Assembly: GCF_001428255.1 (NCBI RefSeq)
Contig: NZ_LMRW01000024.1
Location: 190,170 to 254,169, forward strand
Reading direction: 5' to 3'
Length of the DNA: 64,000 nt
Origin: Agromyces sp. Soil535
GTDB lineage: Bacteria; Actinomycetota; Actinomycetes; Actinomycetales; Microbacteriaceae
Shown in pieces: positions 36,273 to 45,523 of this stretch. Below the pieces are notes generated by a model, which was not told the DNA's origin, did not search any database, and saw nothing but the letters and a program-made list of their open reading frames with translations. A program made the position numbers and the translations under genes. The number at the start of each line of letters is the position of its first letter. Positions within the stretch are counted from its first letter, which is position 1.

Positions 36273-37066
36273 CAGGTGCCTCCGTATCGCTCGGTGCGGA
36301 TGGACCGCGGGTCGTGTCCGAGGCCGACGAGCCAGTCCGCCACGAGCTCGACGAACCCGGTGGAGCCGCACACGTAGACCCGCGGCCGTTCCGCAGCGGG
36401 GACCACGGCCGCTTCGAGCGCCTCGCGCGTGATGCGGCCTGGCGCGGTCGGCCAGCCGTCGGGCGTACGCCGCGTGTAGACGAGGTCGAGTCGCAAGGGC
36501 GCGGATGCCTCGGCGAGGTCATCGAGCTCGTCGGCGAAGTACACGTCGTCGGGGGTGCGCACGGAGTAGAGCAGGCGAAACGGCGTGGTGTCGTCGGCCG
36601 CGGCGTGCGCGCGGGCCATCGCGAACAGCGGCACCACGCCGGAGCCGCCCGCGATGAGCTGCACGGGGCGCATGTCGCCGGTCTCTGCGGCGGGAGCCCA
36701 CACGAAGAAGGCACCGAGCGGGCCGTGCACCTCGAGCATGTCGCCCGCGCGCACCTCGTCGACGAGGAACGGCGACACTTCGCCGTCCGGCAGCTTGTCG
36801 ACGGCGAGCACGACACGGCTCGACGAGCCCGACGACGCGATCGAGTACGAGCGGGTGGCCGTGTACCCGTCGGGCGCGGTGAGCCGCACGTCGAGGTGCT
36901 GGCCCGCGGCGTTGCCCGGCCACCCGTCGACGTCGAGCTCCAGTCGCGAGGCGTTCGGCGTCTCCCGGTGCGCGTCGGCGACAGTGGCCACGTGCCATCC
37001 CGATCGCGGCACCGCGCGCAGCGCAGCGCCGAGCGCGGTGACCTGCGCGGTCGTCGCGTCGCTCAC
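36272..37066 (-). CDS. FAD/NAD(P)-binding oxidoreductase (ferredoxin-reductase type)
   Basis: This 264-residue protein has a FAD domain (about 20-115, with RSYSIASS) and an NAD(P) domain (about 120-260: LIAGGSGVVPLFAMAR, then VYVCGSTGFVELVADWL). It lacks its own iron-sulphur domain. The GTG start overlaps the stop of the molybdoenzyme gene (GTGA). It most likely passes electrons between NAD(P)H and that enzyme. Confidence 0.88.
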   Translation of the reverse strand: MSDATTAQVTALGAALRAVPRSGWHVATVADAHRETPNASRLELDVDGWPGNAAGQHLDVRLTAPDGYTATRSYSIASSGSSSRVVLAVDKLPDGEVSPFLVDEVRAGDMLEVHGPLGAFFVWAPAAETGDMRPVQLIAGGSGVVPLFAMARAHAAADDTTPFRLLYSVRTPDDVYFADELDDLAEASAPLRLDLVYTRRTPDGWPTAPGRITREALEAAVVPAAERPRVYVCGSTGFVELVADWLVGLGHDPRSIRTERYGGT

Positions 37067-37653
37067 CAGTAGCGCTCTTCCTTCCACGGGTCGCCGTGGA
37101 TGTGGTAGCCGTTCTGCTCCCAGAACCCGGGCTCGTCCTGGTCCATCATGACGAGGCCGCGCACCCACTTCGCGCTCTTCCAGAAGTAGAGGTGCGGCAC
37201 GAGCAGTCGGGCGGGGCCGCCGTGCTCGGGGTCGAGGGGTTCGCCGTCGAATTCGAATGCCACCCACGCCTTGCCGTCGAGCAGTTCGTCGAGGGGCACG
37301 TTCGTCGTGTACCCGCCGTAGCTGTGCGCCATCACGTAGTCGTACTCGGTCTCGACGTCTTCGAACAGCGTGTCGAGCGAGACGCCGCGCCACCTGGTGC
37401 CGAGCTTCGACCAGTGGGTGACGCAGTGGATGTCGGTGTCGACGTCGTCGATCTTGAGGGCCATGAACTCGTCCCAGTTCCAGCTGTGCATGCCGGACTC
37501 GGTACGGATCGTGAACTCCCAGTCCGCCGTGTCGATCTCGGGCGTCGGCCCCGCCGACAGCACCGGGAAGTCGCTGACGAGCGTCTGGCCGGGTGGGAGC
37601 CGATCGTCGCGCTCCCGACTGCGACCGCTGAATCCCCGCGTGATGAACGACAT
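37063..37653 (-). CDS. Sulfite-oxidase-like molybdopterin oxidoreductase, cytosolic
   Basis: This 196-residue protein holds a single sulfite-oxidase molybdopterin domain with the Cys ligand in [15 protein letters not shown] and the phosphate-binding HSYGGYTTN. It has no Tat signal and no dimerisation domain, unlike periplasmic MsrP/YedY, so it should act in the cytosol. GGGAGGAG precedes ATG 37653. Cotranscribed with a flavin reductase and DUF6510, it forms a conserved actinobacterial trio. Substrate unknown. It is the expected consumer of the cofactor made by the adjacent moa/moe genes. Confidence 0.88.
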   Translation of the reverse strand: MSFITRGFSGRSRERDDRLPPGQTLVSDFPVLSAGPTPEIDTADWEFTIRTESGMHSWNWDEFMALKIDDVDTDIHCVTHWSKLGTRWRGVSLDTLFEDVETEYDYVMAHSYGGYTTNVPLDELLDGKAWVAFEFDGEPLDPEHGGPARLLVPHLYFWKSAKWVRGLVMMDQDEPGFWEQNGYHIHGDPWKEERYW

Positions 37654-37766
37654 CGCGTCTCCTCCCGACCCGTCTCACGATAGTGATGCCCGCAGCCGCT
37701 GTCACCGGGTGTCATCCGTTCGGTCCGACATCGGCGTGGAACGCGCGAGCGCTTAGGGTGGTTGGC

Positions 37767-38834
37767 ATGGCGGCCCTCTCGCTCGGCATGCCGGCGGTCC
37801 GCCGGTCGCCGTCGGCTGCGCCGTCGACCGAGGGGCGGCCGGATGTCGCGGGGCTCGTCGACCGCTTCGGCCGCGTCGCCCGCGACCTGCGCGTCTCCAT
37901 CACCTCGGCGTGCTCGCTGCGCTGCACGTACTGCATGCCCGCCGAGGGGCTCCCGGTCATCCCGCGCGACGAGCTGCTCTCAGCCGAGGAGATCGCACGG
38001 CTCGTCGGCATCGCCGTGCGCGACCTCGGGGTGCACGAGGTGCGCTTCACGGGCGGCGAGCCGCTCACGCGCCCCGACCTGGTCGAGATCATCGCGTTGA
38101 GCGCGGCCGCCGCGCCCGGCACCCCGCTCGCCCTCACCACGAACGGCATCGGACTCGATCGCAAGGCCCGGGCGCTCGCCGACGCGGGGCTCTCGCGCGT
38201 GAACGTGTCGCTCGACACGCTCGACCGCGAGCACTTCACCCGGCTCACCCGCCGCGACCGGCTGCCGAGGGTGCTCGACGGCATCGCCGCGGCGCATCGT
38301 GCCGGTCTGGGGCCGCTCAAGGTCAACGCCGTCGCGATGCGCGAGACCCTGCACGACGCGCCTGCGCTCCTCGCCTGGGCGATCGACCACGGATGCCGCC
38401 TGCGCTTCATCGAGCAGATGCCGCTCGACGCCGACGAGACGTGGAAGCGCGACAACATGGTCGACGCCGCCGAGCTGCTCGAGGTGCTCGGCGAGCGGTT
38501 CGTGCTCGAGCCCGTCGGCCGCGACGACCCCTCCGCGCCCGCGGAGGAGTGGCTCGTCGACGGTGGCCCCGCGACGGTCGGCGTCATCGCGTCGGTCACC
38601 CGCTCGTTCTGCGCCGCGTGCGACCGCACGCGCCTCACCGCAGAGGGGTCGGTGCGCTCGTGCCTGTTCGGCGACGACGAGACCGACCTGCGCGGGCTGC
38701 TGCGCGGTGGGGCGGATGACGCGACCATCGCCGACCGCTGGCGCGCCGCCATGTGGGGCAAGCAGGCCGGCCACGGCATCGACGCCGCCGACTTCGTGCG
38801 CCCGGTGCGCTCGATGGGCGGGATCGGCGGCTGA
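37767..38834 (+). CDS. moaA: GTP 3',8-cyclase MoaA
   Basis: This 355-residue radical SAM enzyme starts molybdenum cofactor synthesis from GTP. The N-terminal cluster motif is C49SLRC53TYC56. The second cluster uses CAACDRTRL and the later SVRSC. The protein ends in the conserved GGIGG. A TAGGGT box ends seven bases before ATG 37767, so the mRNA may be leaderless. It is divergent from the molybdoenzyme operon. Confidence 0.95.
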   Translation: MAALSLGMPAVRRSPSAAPSTEGRPDVAGLVDRFGRVARDLRVSITSACSLRCTYCMPAEGLPVIPRDELLSAEEIARLVGIAVRDLGVHEVRFTGGEPLTRPDLVEIIALSAAAAPGTPLALTTNGIGLDRKARALADAGLSRVNVSLDTLDREHFTRLTRRDRLPRVLDGIAAAHRAGLGPLKVNAVAMRETLHDAPALLAWAIDHGCRLRFIEQMPLDADETWKRDNMVDAAELLEVLGERFVLEPVGRDDPSAPAEEWLVDGGPATVGVIASVTRSFCAACDRTRLTAEGSVRSCLFGDDETDLRGLLRGGADDATIADRWRAAMWGKQAGHGIDAADFVRPVRSMGGIGG

Positions 38835-38835
38835 C

Positions 38836-39087
38836 GTGGCATCCGTGACCGTGCGCTACTTCGCCGCCGCCGCCGAGGCGGCGGGCGTCGAGGAGGAGAC
38901 GCTCGCGTCGGCCGACGCCGGCATGACGGTGGGTGAGCTCCGCGACCTGCTCGTCGACCGCTACGGCCCGGCGATGGCCCGGGCCGTCGCGAACGGCTCG
39001 TTCCTCGTCGACGGCGTCGTACGGCGCGACGGTGCTGCGCCCCTCGGGGCGTCCGTCGACGTGCTGCCGCCGTTCGCGGGCGGCTGA
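38836..39087 (+). CDS. moaD: Molybdopterin synthase small subunit MoaD
   Basis: This 83-residue ubiquitin-like sulphur carrier begins VASVTVRYFAAAAEAAGVEE and ends PPFAGG, the C-terminal Gly-Gly that is thiocarboxylated. The GTG start is one base after the moaA stop. It is adenylated by MoeZ and works with MoaE. Confidence 0.92.
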   Translation: MASVTVRYFAAAAEAAGVEEETLASADAGMTVGELRDLLVDRYGPAMARAVANGSFLVDGVVRRDGAAPLGASVDVLPPFAGG

Positions 39088-39364
39088 ACGGGAGATCCGC
39101 GGCGCCCGGCGTCGATCTCGCCGCCGCCGTCGGCACCGTCTCGTCAACGCCTCGCCGCTTCAGGTCGTTGCGCCGCTGCGGATCTCGCCGCGCACCGACT
39201 GACCTTCCCTTCGGCGTCGCCGGTGCCGAAGTGCCGAAGTACCGAAGTACCGCGCCACCGGCGGCGAGATTGTCGTCCCGATGCCGACCTGTGAGCACGC
39301 GCACCCGCATAATGGGCACGGCGGCTCGACCCGCACGGCGGCCGGCGCCGGGTGCGCGGCGCAG
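39088..39364. other. Convergent gap between moaD and moaE with 8-bp repeats
   Basis: No gene is seen here. Positions 39224-39252 hold a short tandem array TGCCGAAG-TGCCGAAG-TACCGAAG-TACCG. No convincing terminator hairpin was found. Confidence 0.5.
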
Positions 39365-39784
39365 TCAGAGGTTGACCCACTCCGTGGTGCCGCCCTCGAG
39401 GTGCTGTCGCTTCCAGATCGGGATGCGCTCCTTGATGCGATCGACGAGCAGCGCGCAGGCGGTGAACGCCTCGGCGCGATGCGGTGCGGCGACGGATGCC
39501 ACGAGCGCGACGTCCCCGATGGCGAGCGTGCCGATGCGGTGCGCGGCGGCGACGCGGAGGCCCGTCTCCCGGGCGACCTTAGCGCAGGTCTCGCGCAGGA
39601 ACCGCTCGGCCTCGGGGTGCGCCTCGTAGTCGAGGGAGGTGACGGATGCTCCGTGGTCGTGGTCGCGGATGACGCCCTCGAACGTCACGAGCGCGCCGTC
39701 GTGCGGCGTCTGCACGAACGCCTCGATCGCGGCGCGGTCGAGCGGCGCGGTCGTGACGAGCGCGAAGACCTCGGGCTCAGGCAT
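39365..39784 (-). CDS. moaE: Molybdopterin synthase large subunit MoaE
   Basis: This 139-residue protein contains GALVTFEGVIRDHDHGASV, LDYEAHPEAERFL, HRIGTLAIGDVALVASVAAP and the catalytic Lys segment IKERIPIWKRQ. It combines with MoaD to convert cPMP into molybdopterin. It begins within the end of the moaC-moaB fusion gene. Confidence 0.94.
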   Translation of the reverse strand: MPEPEVFALVTTAPLDRAAIEAFVQTPHDGALVTFEGVIRDHDHGASVTSLDYEAHPEAERFLRETCAKVARETGLRVAAAHRIGTLAIGDVALVASVAAPHRAEAFTACALLVDRIKERIPIWKRQHLEGGTTEWVNL

Positions 39785-40814
39785 CGGGGCCGTCCGGGTC
39801 GTCGTCGGGCGGGTCTCCCGCGGCCGACGCGTCGCGCCTGGCATGGTCGCCTCCGGCGACCTGGTCGAGCAGGTGCGGGAGCAGCTCGTCGAGCACGCCG
39901 AGGCCGTCGGCGACGCCACCACGTGAGCCGGGCAGGTTCACGACGATCGTGCGCCCGGCGATGCCCGCGAGGGCGCGACTGAGGGCGGCGGTCGGCGTCG
40001 CAGCTCGACCGGCGGCACGAATGGCCTCGGCGACGCCGGGGAGCTCCTGGTCGAGCACGGCGAGGGTGGCCTCGGGCGTGCGGTCCCCGGGGTTCACCCC
40101 GGTGCCACCTGTGGTGATGAGCACCGCGGGCGAGCCCGCGACGGCGCGGCGCACGGCATCGCCGACGTCGGCATCGGCAACGACCACGGGATCCCCCGTG
40201 TCGAATCCGCGCTCGCGGAGCCACGCAGCGATGACCGGTCCCGTCAGGTCCTCGGCGACACCCTCGGCTGCACGGGTCGAGGCGACGAGCACGGTGGCCG
40301 CGCGCGGGTGGTGAGCGGCGTCGGCCGGGACCGTCCCGGATGCGGCATCCGCTCGCCAGACGCCGCGCTTGCCGCCGCGCTTCTCGACGAGTCGGATGCC
40401 GCCGAGCTGCGCAGCCGGGTCGACGGCCTTCACCATGTCGTGCAGCGTGAGGCCGGCGATGGCGACGGCGGTGAGCGCCTCCATCTCGATGCCCGTGCGG
40501 GCCGTGGTCGAGACCGTGGCGCGGATCGTGACCGCGGCCTCCTCGAAGCCGAAGTCGATCGACACCGCGTCGAGCGGCACGATGTGCGCGAGCGGGATGA
40601 GCTCGCTCGTGCGCTTGGCGCCCGAGATGCCGGCGATGCGCGCAGTGGGAAGCACGTCGGCCTTCTTGAGCCCGTCGCTTCGCACGAGCGCGACGACCTC
40701 GGCCGTCGTGTCGAGTCGACCCTCGGCGATCGCGACCCGGCGAGTGACCGGCTTGGCGCCGACGTCGACCATGCGTGCGCGGCCGTCGTCGTCGAGGTGG
40801 GTGAGCGAGGTCAT
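39777..40814 (-). CDS. moaCB: MoaC-MoaB/Mog fusion protein
   Basis: The 345-residue protein joins two cofactor enzymes. Residues 1-160 are MoaC (cPMP synthase): MVDVGAKPVTRRVA, LPTARIAGISGAKRTSELIP and ARTGIEMEALTAV. Residues 175-330 are the MoaB/MogA adenylyltransferase-like domain with ITTGGTGVNPGDRTPEAT. The C-terminal tail is acidic. Linking an early step and a late step in one chain may be a regulatory or stoichiometric device. It overlaps moeA (ATGA) and moaE. Confidence 0.92.
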   Translation of the reverse strand: MTSLTHLDDDGRARMVDVGAKPVTRRVAIAEGRLDTTAEVVALVRSDGLKKADVLPTARIAGISGAKRTSELIPLAHIVPLDAVSIDFGFEEAAVTIRATVSTTARTGIEMEALTAVAIAGLTLHDMVKAVDPAAQLGGIRLVEKRGGKRGVWRADAASGTVPADAAHHPRAATVLVASTRAAEGVAEDLTGPVIAAWLRERGFDTGDPVVVADADVGDAVRRAVAGSPAVLITTGGTGVNPGDRTPEATLAVLDQELPGVAEAIRAAGRAATPTAALSRALAGIAGRTIVVNLPGSRGGVADGLGVLDELLPHLLDQVAGGDHARRDASAAGDPPDDDPDGPDA

Positions 40815-42016
40815 AGGAACACGGTATCGACCAGGGCGCCGGCGTCGAGGTGCGTGACGTCCTCGGGCACGACGATGAGCAGCTCGGATGCCGCGAGCGT
40901 CGCCACCAGGTGGGATCCCGGTCCGCCGACGACCTCGACTCGGCCGTCGTCGGAGCGGCGACCCCGCAGGAATTGTCGCTTGCCGGGCACGGAGGCGAGC
41001 GAATCGGCGAGCTCGAGGCGTTCGGTGCGGGCGGGCGGCAGCCCCGCGATCTTCCGCAGGGTCGGCGCGACGAACAGCTCGAACGACAGCTGCGCGCTCA
41101 CAGGGTTGCCGGGGAAGCCGATCACGGGCATGCCGCGGTACGCCCCGATCGCCTGTGGGCCGCCCGGTTGCATCGCCACGCTGCCGACCCAGCCGCCGAG
41201 CAGCTCGAGCGTCTCGCGCACCACCTCGTAGGCGCCCATCGAGACGCCGCCGCTCGTGACGACGAGCTCGGCGCCCGCGACGTGGGCCGCGTCGAGCTCG
41301 TCGCGGAGCCGGCCGACCTCGTCGCGCACGCGGGCCTCGTGCACCACGACGGCGCCCGCGGCCCGCACGGCCGCGGCGAGCGCGACCCCGTTCGCGTCGG
41401 GGATCTCGCCCGGGCCGAGCTCGGAACCCGGCGGCACGAGCTCGCTGCCGGTGCTCACGACCGCCACCCGCACTCGCTCGCGCACATGCAGTTCGGTGAG
41501 TCCGGATGCCGCGGCGGCCGCGAGGTGGCGCGACGCGAGCTTCAGCCCGGGCGGCAGCACGTCGGCGCCCGCCGCGAGGTCGGAACCGGCCTCGCGGACG
41601 TACTCGCCCTTGCGACGGGACCGGAGCACGCGCGCATGCGTGCCGCCGGCCGCGCCGTCGGGCACGGTGTCCTCGACCGGCACGACCGCGTCTGCGCCCT
41701 CGGGGACCTGCGCGCCGGTCATGATGCGCACCGCGGTGCCGGGTTCGAGCGGCGCCGGCCGACCGGCCGCGGCGGCGACCTCGCCGACGATCGGCAGCGA
41801 CACCGGGGCATCCGCCACGTCGACGGCGCGCACGGCGAACCCGTCCATCTGCGAGTTGCGGAACGGCGGCAGGGCGATGGGCGACTCCACCGGCGAGGCC
41901 GTGATGCGGCCGAGCGCGTCGGCGAGCGCGACACGCTCGGTGGGGCGGGCACCGAGGCCTGCGAGCATCGAGCGCACGAACGCGGCGTGCTCGTCGACCG
42001 GGACGCGACCCGCCAT
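40811..42016 (-). CDS. moeA: Molybdopterin molybdotransferase MoeA
   Basis: This 401-residue enzyme inserts molybdate into adenylylated molybdopterin. Typical features are LPPFRNSQMDGFAVRA, RIMTGAQVPEGADAVV, VVTSGGVSMGAYE and PVIGFPGNPVS. It lies in the operon moeZ-moeA-moaCB-moaE. Confidence 0.95.
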   Translation of the reverse strand: MAGRVPVDEHAAFVRSMLAGLGARPTERVALADALGRITASPVESPIALPPFRNSQMDGFAVRAVDVADAPVSLPIVGEVAAAAGRPAPLEPGTAVRIMTGAQVPEGADAVVPVEDTVPDGAAGGTHARVLRSRRKGEYVREAGSDLAAGADVLPPGLKLASRHLAAAAASGLTELHVRERVRVAVVSTGSELVPPGSELGPGEIPDANGVALAAAVRAAGAVVVHEARVRDEVGRLRDELDAAHVAGAELVVTSGGVSMGAYEVVRETLELLGGWVGSVAMQPGGPQAIGAYRGMPVIGFPGNPVSAQLSFELFVAPTLRKIAGLPPARTERLELADSLASVPGKRQFLRGRRSDDGRVEVVGGPGSHLVATLAASELLIVVPEDVTHLDAGALVDTVFL

Positions 42017-43155
42017 CAGTAGCGCACCACACTCGAGTCGACCGTGCGCGACCAGGCGTCGATGCCACCCGCGAGGTTGCGCACGCTTCGGAATCCGGCG
42101 CCTGCGAGCAGGCGGGCCGCGTACTCCGAGCGCACGCCGAGGTGGCAGTACACGACAACGGATGCCGCGGGGTCGAGCTCGCCCACGCGGTCGCCCAGCT
42201 CGCCGAGCGGGATCAGGGTGGAGCCGGCGATGGCGGAGATGGCGGCCTCCCAGGGTTCGCGCACGTCGAGGAGCATGGGCGGTGCGTCGCCGTCGAGCTC
42301 GGCGGCGAGCGCCTCGGGCACGACCTCACCTGTGGGTTGAGGAGCCCGCGCAGCGGGCGTCTCGAAACCCGCTTCCTCCACAGCTGGGCTTCGAGACGCG
42401 TCCGGCTCCGCCGGGCGCTCCTCAACCCGCAGATCTGCCCGTCGGTAGACGATCTCTCGGCTGCGGCCCGACAGTGCGTCGTAGACCACCACCCGACCGA
42501 GCAGCGGTTCGCCCACGCCGGTGAGCAGCTTCAGCGCCTCACCCGCCATCATGCCGCCGGTCACGGTGCACACCGTGGGCAGGATGCCGTCGACCTCGCA
42601 GCTGAGGCCAGCGTCGGCCGGGGGTTCGGGGAACAGGTCGCGGTACGAGACGCCGCGCGCGTCCCACGAGACGCCAACCTGTCCGGAGAACTTCGCGGCG
42701 GAGCCCCATACGAGCGGGATGCCGGCTCGCGCGGCCGCGTCGTCGGCAACGTAGCGGGTGAGGATGTCGTCGGTGCCGTCGACGACGAGGTCGGCGTCGG
42801 CGAGCAGTTCGTCGGCGTTGCCGGCGTCGAAGCGGGCGGCCACGGGAACGAGCGTCGTCTCGGGGGAGAGGGCTGCGGCGGCATCCGCTGCGGACTCGAC
42901 CTTGGTGCGGCCGACGTCGGCGGGCGCGTGCAGCGTCTGCCGGTGCAGGTTCGTGGTCTCCACGCGGTCGTCGTCGACGACGGTGACGCGTCCGACGCCC
43001 GCGGCGACGAGTGCCGGCACGACCGCGCTGCCGAGCCCGCCGGCGCCGAGCACGACGACGTGCGCGCCGGCGAGGCGGCGCTGCGCATCGCCGCCCCAGC
43101 CGGGCAGCACGCGCTGGCGGGCGTAGCGGGGCGAGTCGGGGTCGATCGCGGCCAT
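42016..43155 (-). CDS. moeZ: MoeB/ThiF adenylyltransferase with C-terminal rhodanese domain (MoeZ)
   Basis: This 379-residue protein activates MoaD. The ThiF/MoeB domain (1-240) has GAGGLGSAVVPAL and the ATP-handling DGTDDILTRY. The rhodanese domain (275-379) has active-site Cys in VVYCHLGVRSEYAA and supplies sulphur. The linker (about residues 243-274) is encoded by a dispersed palindromic repeat read in frame, giving VEERPAEPDASRSPAVEEAG and [12 protein letters not shown]. This insertion is absent from the family in general, but it sits between domains and should be tolerated. Confidence 0.93.
   Translation of the reverse strand: MAAIDPDSPRYARQRVLPGWGGDAQRRLAGAHVVVLGAGGLGSAVVPALVAAGVGRVTVVDDDRVETTNLHRQTLHAPADVGRTKVESAADAAAALSPETTLVPVAARFDAGNADELLADADLVVDGTDDILTRYVADDAAARAGIPLVWGSAAKFSGQVGVSWDARGVSYRDLFPEPPADAGLSCEVDGILPTVCTVTGGMMAGEALKLLTGVGEPLLGRVVVYDALSGRSREIVYRRADLRVEERPAEPDASRSPAVEEAGFETPAARAPQPTGEVVPEALAAELDGDAPPMLLDVREPWEAAISAIAGSTLIPLGELGDRVGELDPAASVVVYCHLGVRSEYAARLLAGAGFRSVRNLAGGIDAWSRTVDSSVVRY
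42334..42428. repeat. Palindromic repeat inside moeZ coding sequence
   Basis: A full copy of the GGGTTGAGGAGC element: left arm to GGCGTCTCGAAACCC, spacer, then right arm GCTTCGAGACGCG to GCGCTCCTCAACCC. It is read through in frame by moeZ. Confidence 0.85.
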
Positions 43156-43184
43156 CCTCCGATTCTCGCAGGATCGGCTACGAG

Positions 43185-43429
43185 CCGGGGCGCCCCCAAG
43201 CGAGGGAAGAGGGCCAGGGCGAGGAGGACGACCGGCGGGATCGCCTGCACGAGGTGGTGCCGTGACACGTGGGTGATGAATGCCACGAGCATCGTCAGGG
43301 CGAGTCCGAGGGCGGCGAGCGGGGTGAGGATGGGGAGGATCCCGGTGGCGGTCGGACCAGCTTGATGACCCCGGCAGTGATGAACACGATCGCGAGGATT
43401 CCCGATGCGATCCACAGGGCGATGCTCAT
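43185..43429 (-). pseudogene. DoxX-like gene with deletion and frameshift
   Basis: The first 27 codons give MSIALWIASGILAIVFITAG and VIKLVRP, a typical DoxX first helix. A later frame gives LTPLAALGLALTMLVAFITH and VVLLALALF, the last helices. The middle is missing and the frame changes, so no full protein can be made. ATG 43429 overlaps the stop of the lactamase-fold gene. Confidence 0.7.
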
Positions 43430-44232
43430 GCGGGCTGTCGTGCCCGTTCCGACGATCGCTCGTAGAGCACAGGTGAATGCGCGTTGACGATGTCGATGTC
43501 GGTGCCGGCGGACGCGTGCAAGGACGCGAGCCGTTCGCGGTTGCGCCGGGCGAGTGCCCGGTCGTAGACGACGAACGACTCCTGCGCACGAAGGATGAAC
43601 GGTATCTCGCTGCGCCTGCTGCGTCGGTCGAGCGTGGTGTGGTGGTAGAACGCATCGCCGGCATGGAGGATCCATCGATCTCCTGCGTCGATCGCGTACG
43701 CGGCGTGGCCGCGCGAGTGACCGGGCAGCGGAACGAGGAGGACACCGTCGGCGATCGCATCGAGGGGGGTGACACCCGAGAATCCCTGCCAGGTCTCCGT
43801 GCCCGGCTGGTGCTCGACGATCGTCGATTCGCGCATCCATTGCGCCCTCTCGTACCTCCGGCGCTCGAACACGCTCAGCCCTTGGAAGGCGCCGAGCGCC
43901 TCCGCCGACGTCACGTGCACGTGTGCGTTCGGAAAGTCGGAGACTCCGCCGATGTGGTCGTAGTCGAGGTGCGTGAGGAGGATGTGGCGGACGTCCGTGG
44001 CGTGGAATCCGAGCCGTTCGATCTGACGGACCGCGGTCTCCTCCGAGTCGAGCACGGGTCTGATCACCCGCCGGAATCCGCCGATGCGCACCGCGGGCTG
44101 CGCGATGTCGCCGAGCCCGAACCCGGAGTCGACCAGCACCAGGCCGTTGTCCGTCTCCAGCAACAGCACATGGCAGACCAGCGGCGATGTGGGGAACTGC
44201 ATGCTCCCGCAGTTGAGGTGGTGGACCTTCAT
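43426..44232 (-). CDS. Metallo-beta-lactamase-fold hydrolase (lactonase-like)
   Basis: This 268-residue enzyme shows the metal motif THLDYDHIGG. The usual HxHxDH reads HxDxDH, as in some AHL-lactonase relatives. Later HSRGH, HAGDAFYHH and NAHSP supply the remaining ligands. A lactone or ester substrate is plausible; quorum-signal quenching is only a guess. It is co-translated with the upstream NAD(P)-binding gene (ATGA) and belongs to the TetR operon. Confidence 0.82.
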   Translation of the reverse strand: MKVHHLNCGSMQFPTSPLVCHVLLLETDNGLVLVDSGFGLGDIAQPAVRIGGFRRVIRPVLDSEETAVRQIERLGFHATDVRHILLTHLDYDHIGGVSDFPNAHVHVTSAEALGAFQGLSVFERRRYERAQWMRESTIVEHQPGTETWQGFSGVTPLDAIADGVLLVPLPGHSRGHAAYAIDAGDRWILHAGDAFYHHTTLDRRSRRSEIPFILRAQESFVVYDRALARRNRERLASLHASAGTDIDIVNAHSPVLYERSSERARQPA

Positions 44233-44894
44233 CGCGCTGACGACGCCGTCGCGGGACGCCACCCGTTCGGCGTGGTGATGAGCATCCGCTGCTTCGCGAG
44301 GTGCTCGTCCGCGGCGATCTGCAGGAGCGCCTCCGCGACGTTGGCGAATGGCAGCGTCGGCAGCCCCGGGACGCTCGCGACCTGGGCCATCGGCTTCACC
44401 GTCGCAGATGCGAGCCTCGGTCCGTTCTTCAGGTTCACCGGGTAGGCGACCGTCCAGTTCAACTCCAGCCGCGGCAGGACGGCGTCCTCAGCGAGGGCCT
44501 TGTCCGTGAACAGCGACTTCACTGCGGTGGCGTAGATGAGCCGGGCGAATCCGGAAGCCTTGTCCTTCGTGTCGCCCACGCCGAACGCGGACACCAGCAC
44601 GAAGCGGTCGACGCCCGCCTGCTTCACCGCCGCGGTGATCGTGGGCAGCGTCTGCTGCATGAAGCCCGTGTCGGGCTTGCCGCCCACGCACGAGATGACC
44701 GCGTCCGCTCCCGCGAACGCCCTGGCCATCGCAGCGACGTCATCCAGTGCGCCCCCGACGGTGGTCAGTCCAGCGCGAGCCGTGACGGCCTCGGGCCGGC
44801 GCACATATGCGGTGACCGAGTGACCCTGTTGCAGCGCCTGCTGCACCAGTTCGGTCCCGATATTGCCGGTGGCTCCGACTACGACGATGTTCAT
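44229..44894 (-). CDS. NAD(P)H-binding atypical SDR protein
   Basis: This 221-residue protein has a Rossmann N-terminus MNIVVVGATGNIGTELVQQA, DAVISCVGG and a VLVSAFGVGD segment. It resembles the NmrA/BVR-B-like atypical SDR group, which includes NAD(P)H sensors and quinone reductases. It starts 44 bp after the TetR stop, in the same operon. Confidence 0.85.
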   Translation of the reverse strand: MNIVVVGATGNIGTELVQQALQQGHSVTAYVRRPEAVTARAGLTTVGGALDDVAAMARAFAGADAVISCVGGKPDTGFMQQTLPTITAAVKQAGVDRFVLVSAFGVGDTKDKASGFARLIYATAVKSLFTDKALAEDAVLPRLELNWTVAYPVNLKNGPRLASATVKPMAQVASVPGLPTLPFANVAEALLQIAADEHLAKQRMLITTPNGWRPATASSAR

Positions 44895-44938
44895 GATGTT
44901 CCTTCGTGATGGTGATGAGATGAGATGGGATGTGGCCG

Positions 44939-45523
44939 TCAACCGGCCTGAGCGAGGTCGACGACGGTGCCGAGTGTCGCCTTGCAGAGTTGCAGGACCT
45001 CGGTCCTGGACACGTCGGGGCGATTGACGGATTCCTTGGCGGCCTGGACGGCGAATGCCAACCAGGCGGCGACTGCGAGTCGACTTGCCGACGTGTCCGG
45101 CACGTCCAGCAGGCTCAGGATCCACTCCACCTGGACGGCGTGGTTCTCGGCAATGGCCGCCTGCTGCCTCGGTGTGGCCGGGGCGGACAGGTAGAACGCG
45201 CGAAGCTCGCCGCTGCTCGCCGAGAAGAAATCGAAGTACGCGTTCAGGGCGCGATCGAGGTTCTCAGCCGGCCACAGGGTCGCATCGGGCTCGGTCGCCT
45301 GCCGGAGCCGGATGAGCTCACGGCTGATGACCGCGTCCAGCAGTGACTCCTTGCCGCCGAAGTAGTGATGCACCAGCGCCCGAGTCACGCCCGCCTCCGC
45401 TGCGACCGCCTGAATCGAGAGCCCGTCGGAGCCTCCTTGCGAGAGATGACGGGACGCGACGTCGATGATCTGCTCGCGCCGCCCCTCCGGGCTGAGCCGG
45501 GTGGCTGCCACCTTGTTTGACAT
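44939..45523 (-). CDS. TetR-family regulator
   Basis: This 194-residue repressor has an N-terminal helix-turn-helix (about 15-60: IQAVAAEAGVTRALVHHYFGGKESLL) and an all-helical ligand domain. ATG 45523 lies seven bases after a TACTAT -10 box, so the mRNA is probably near-leaderless. The palindromes at 45516-45531 and 45546-45561 overlap its start and -35, so autorepression is likely. It leads an operon with the SDR, the lactonase-like and the broken DoxX genes. Confidence 0.9.
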   Translation of the reverse strand: MSNKVAATRLSPEGRREQIIDVASRHLSQGGSDGLSIQAVAAEAGVTRALVHHYFGGKESLLDAVISRELIRLRQATEPDATLWPAENLDRALNAYFDFFSASSGELRAFYLSAPATPRQQAAIAENHAVQVEWILSLLDVPDTSASRLAVAAWLAFAVQAAKESVNRPDVSRTEVLQLCKATLGTVVDLAQAG

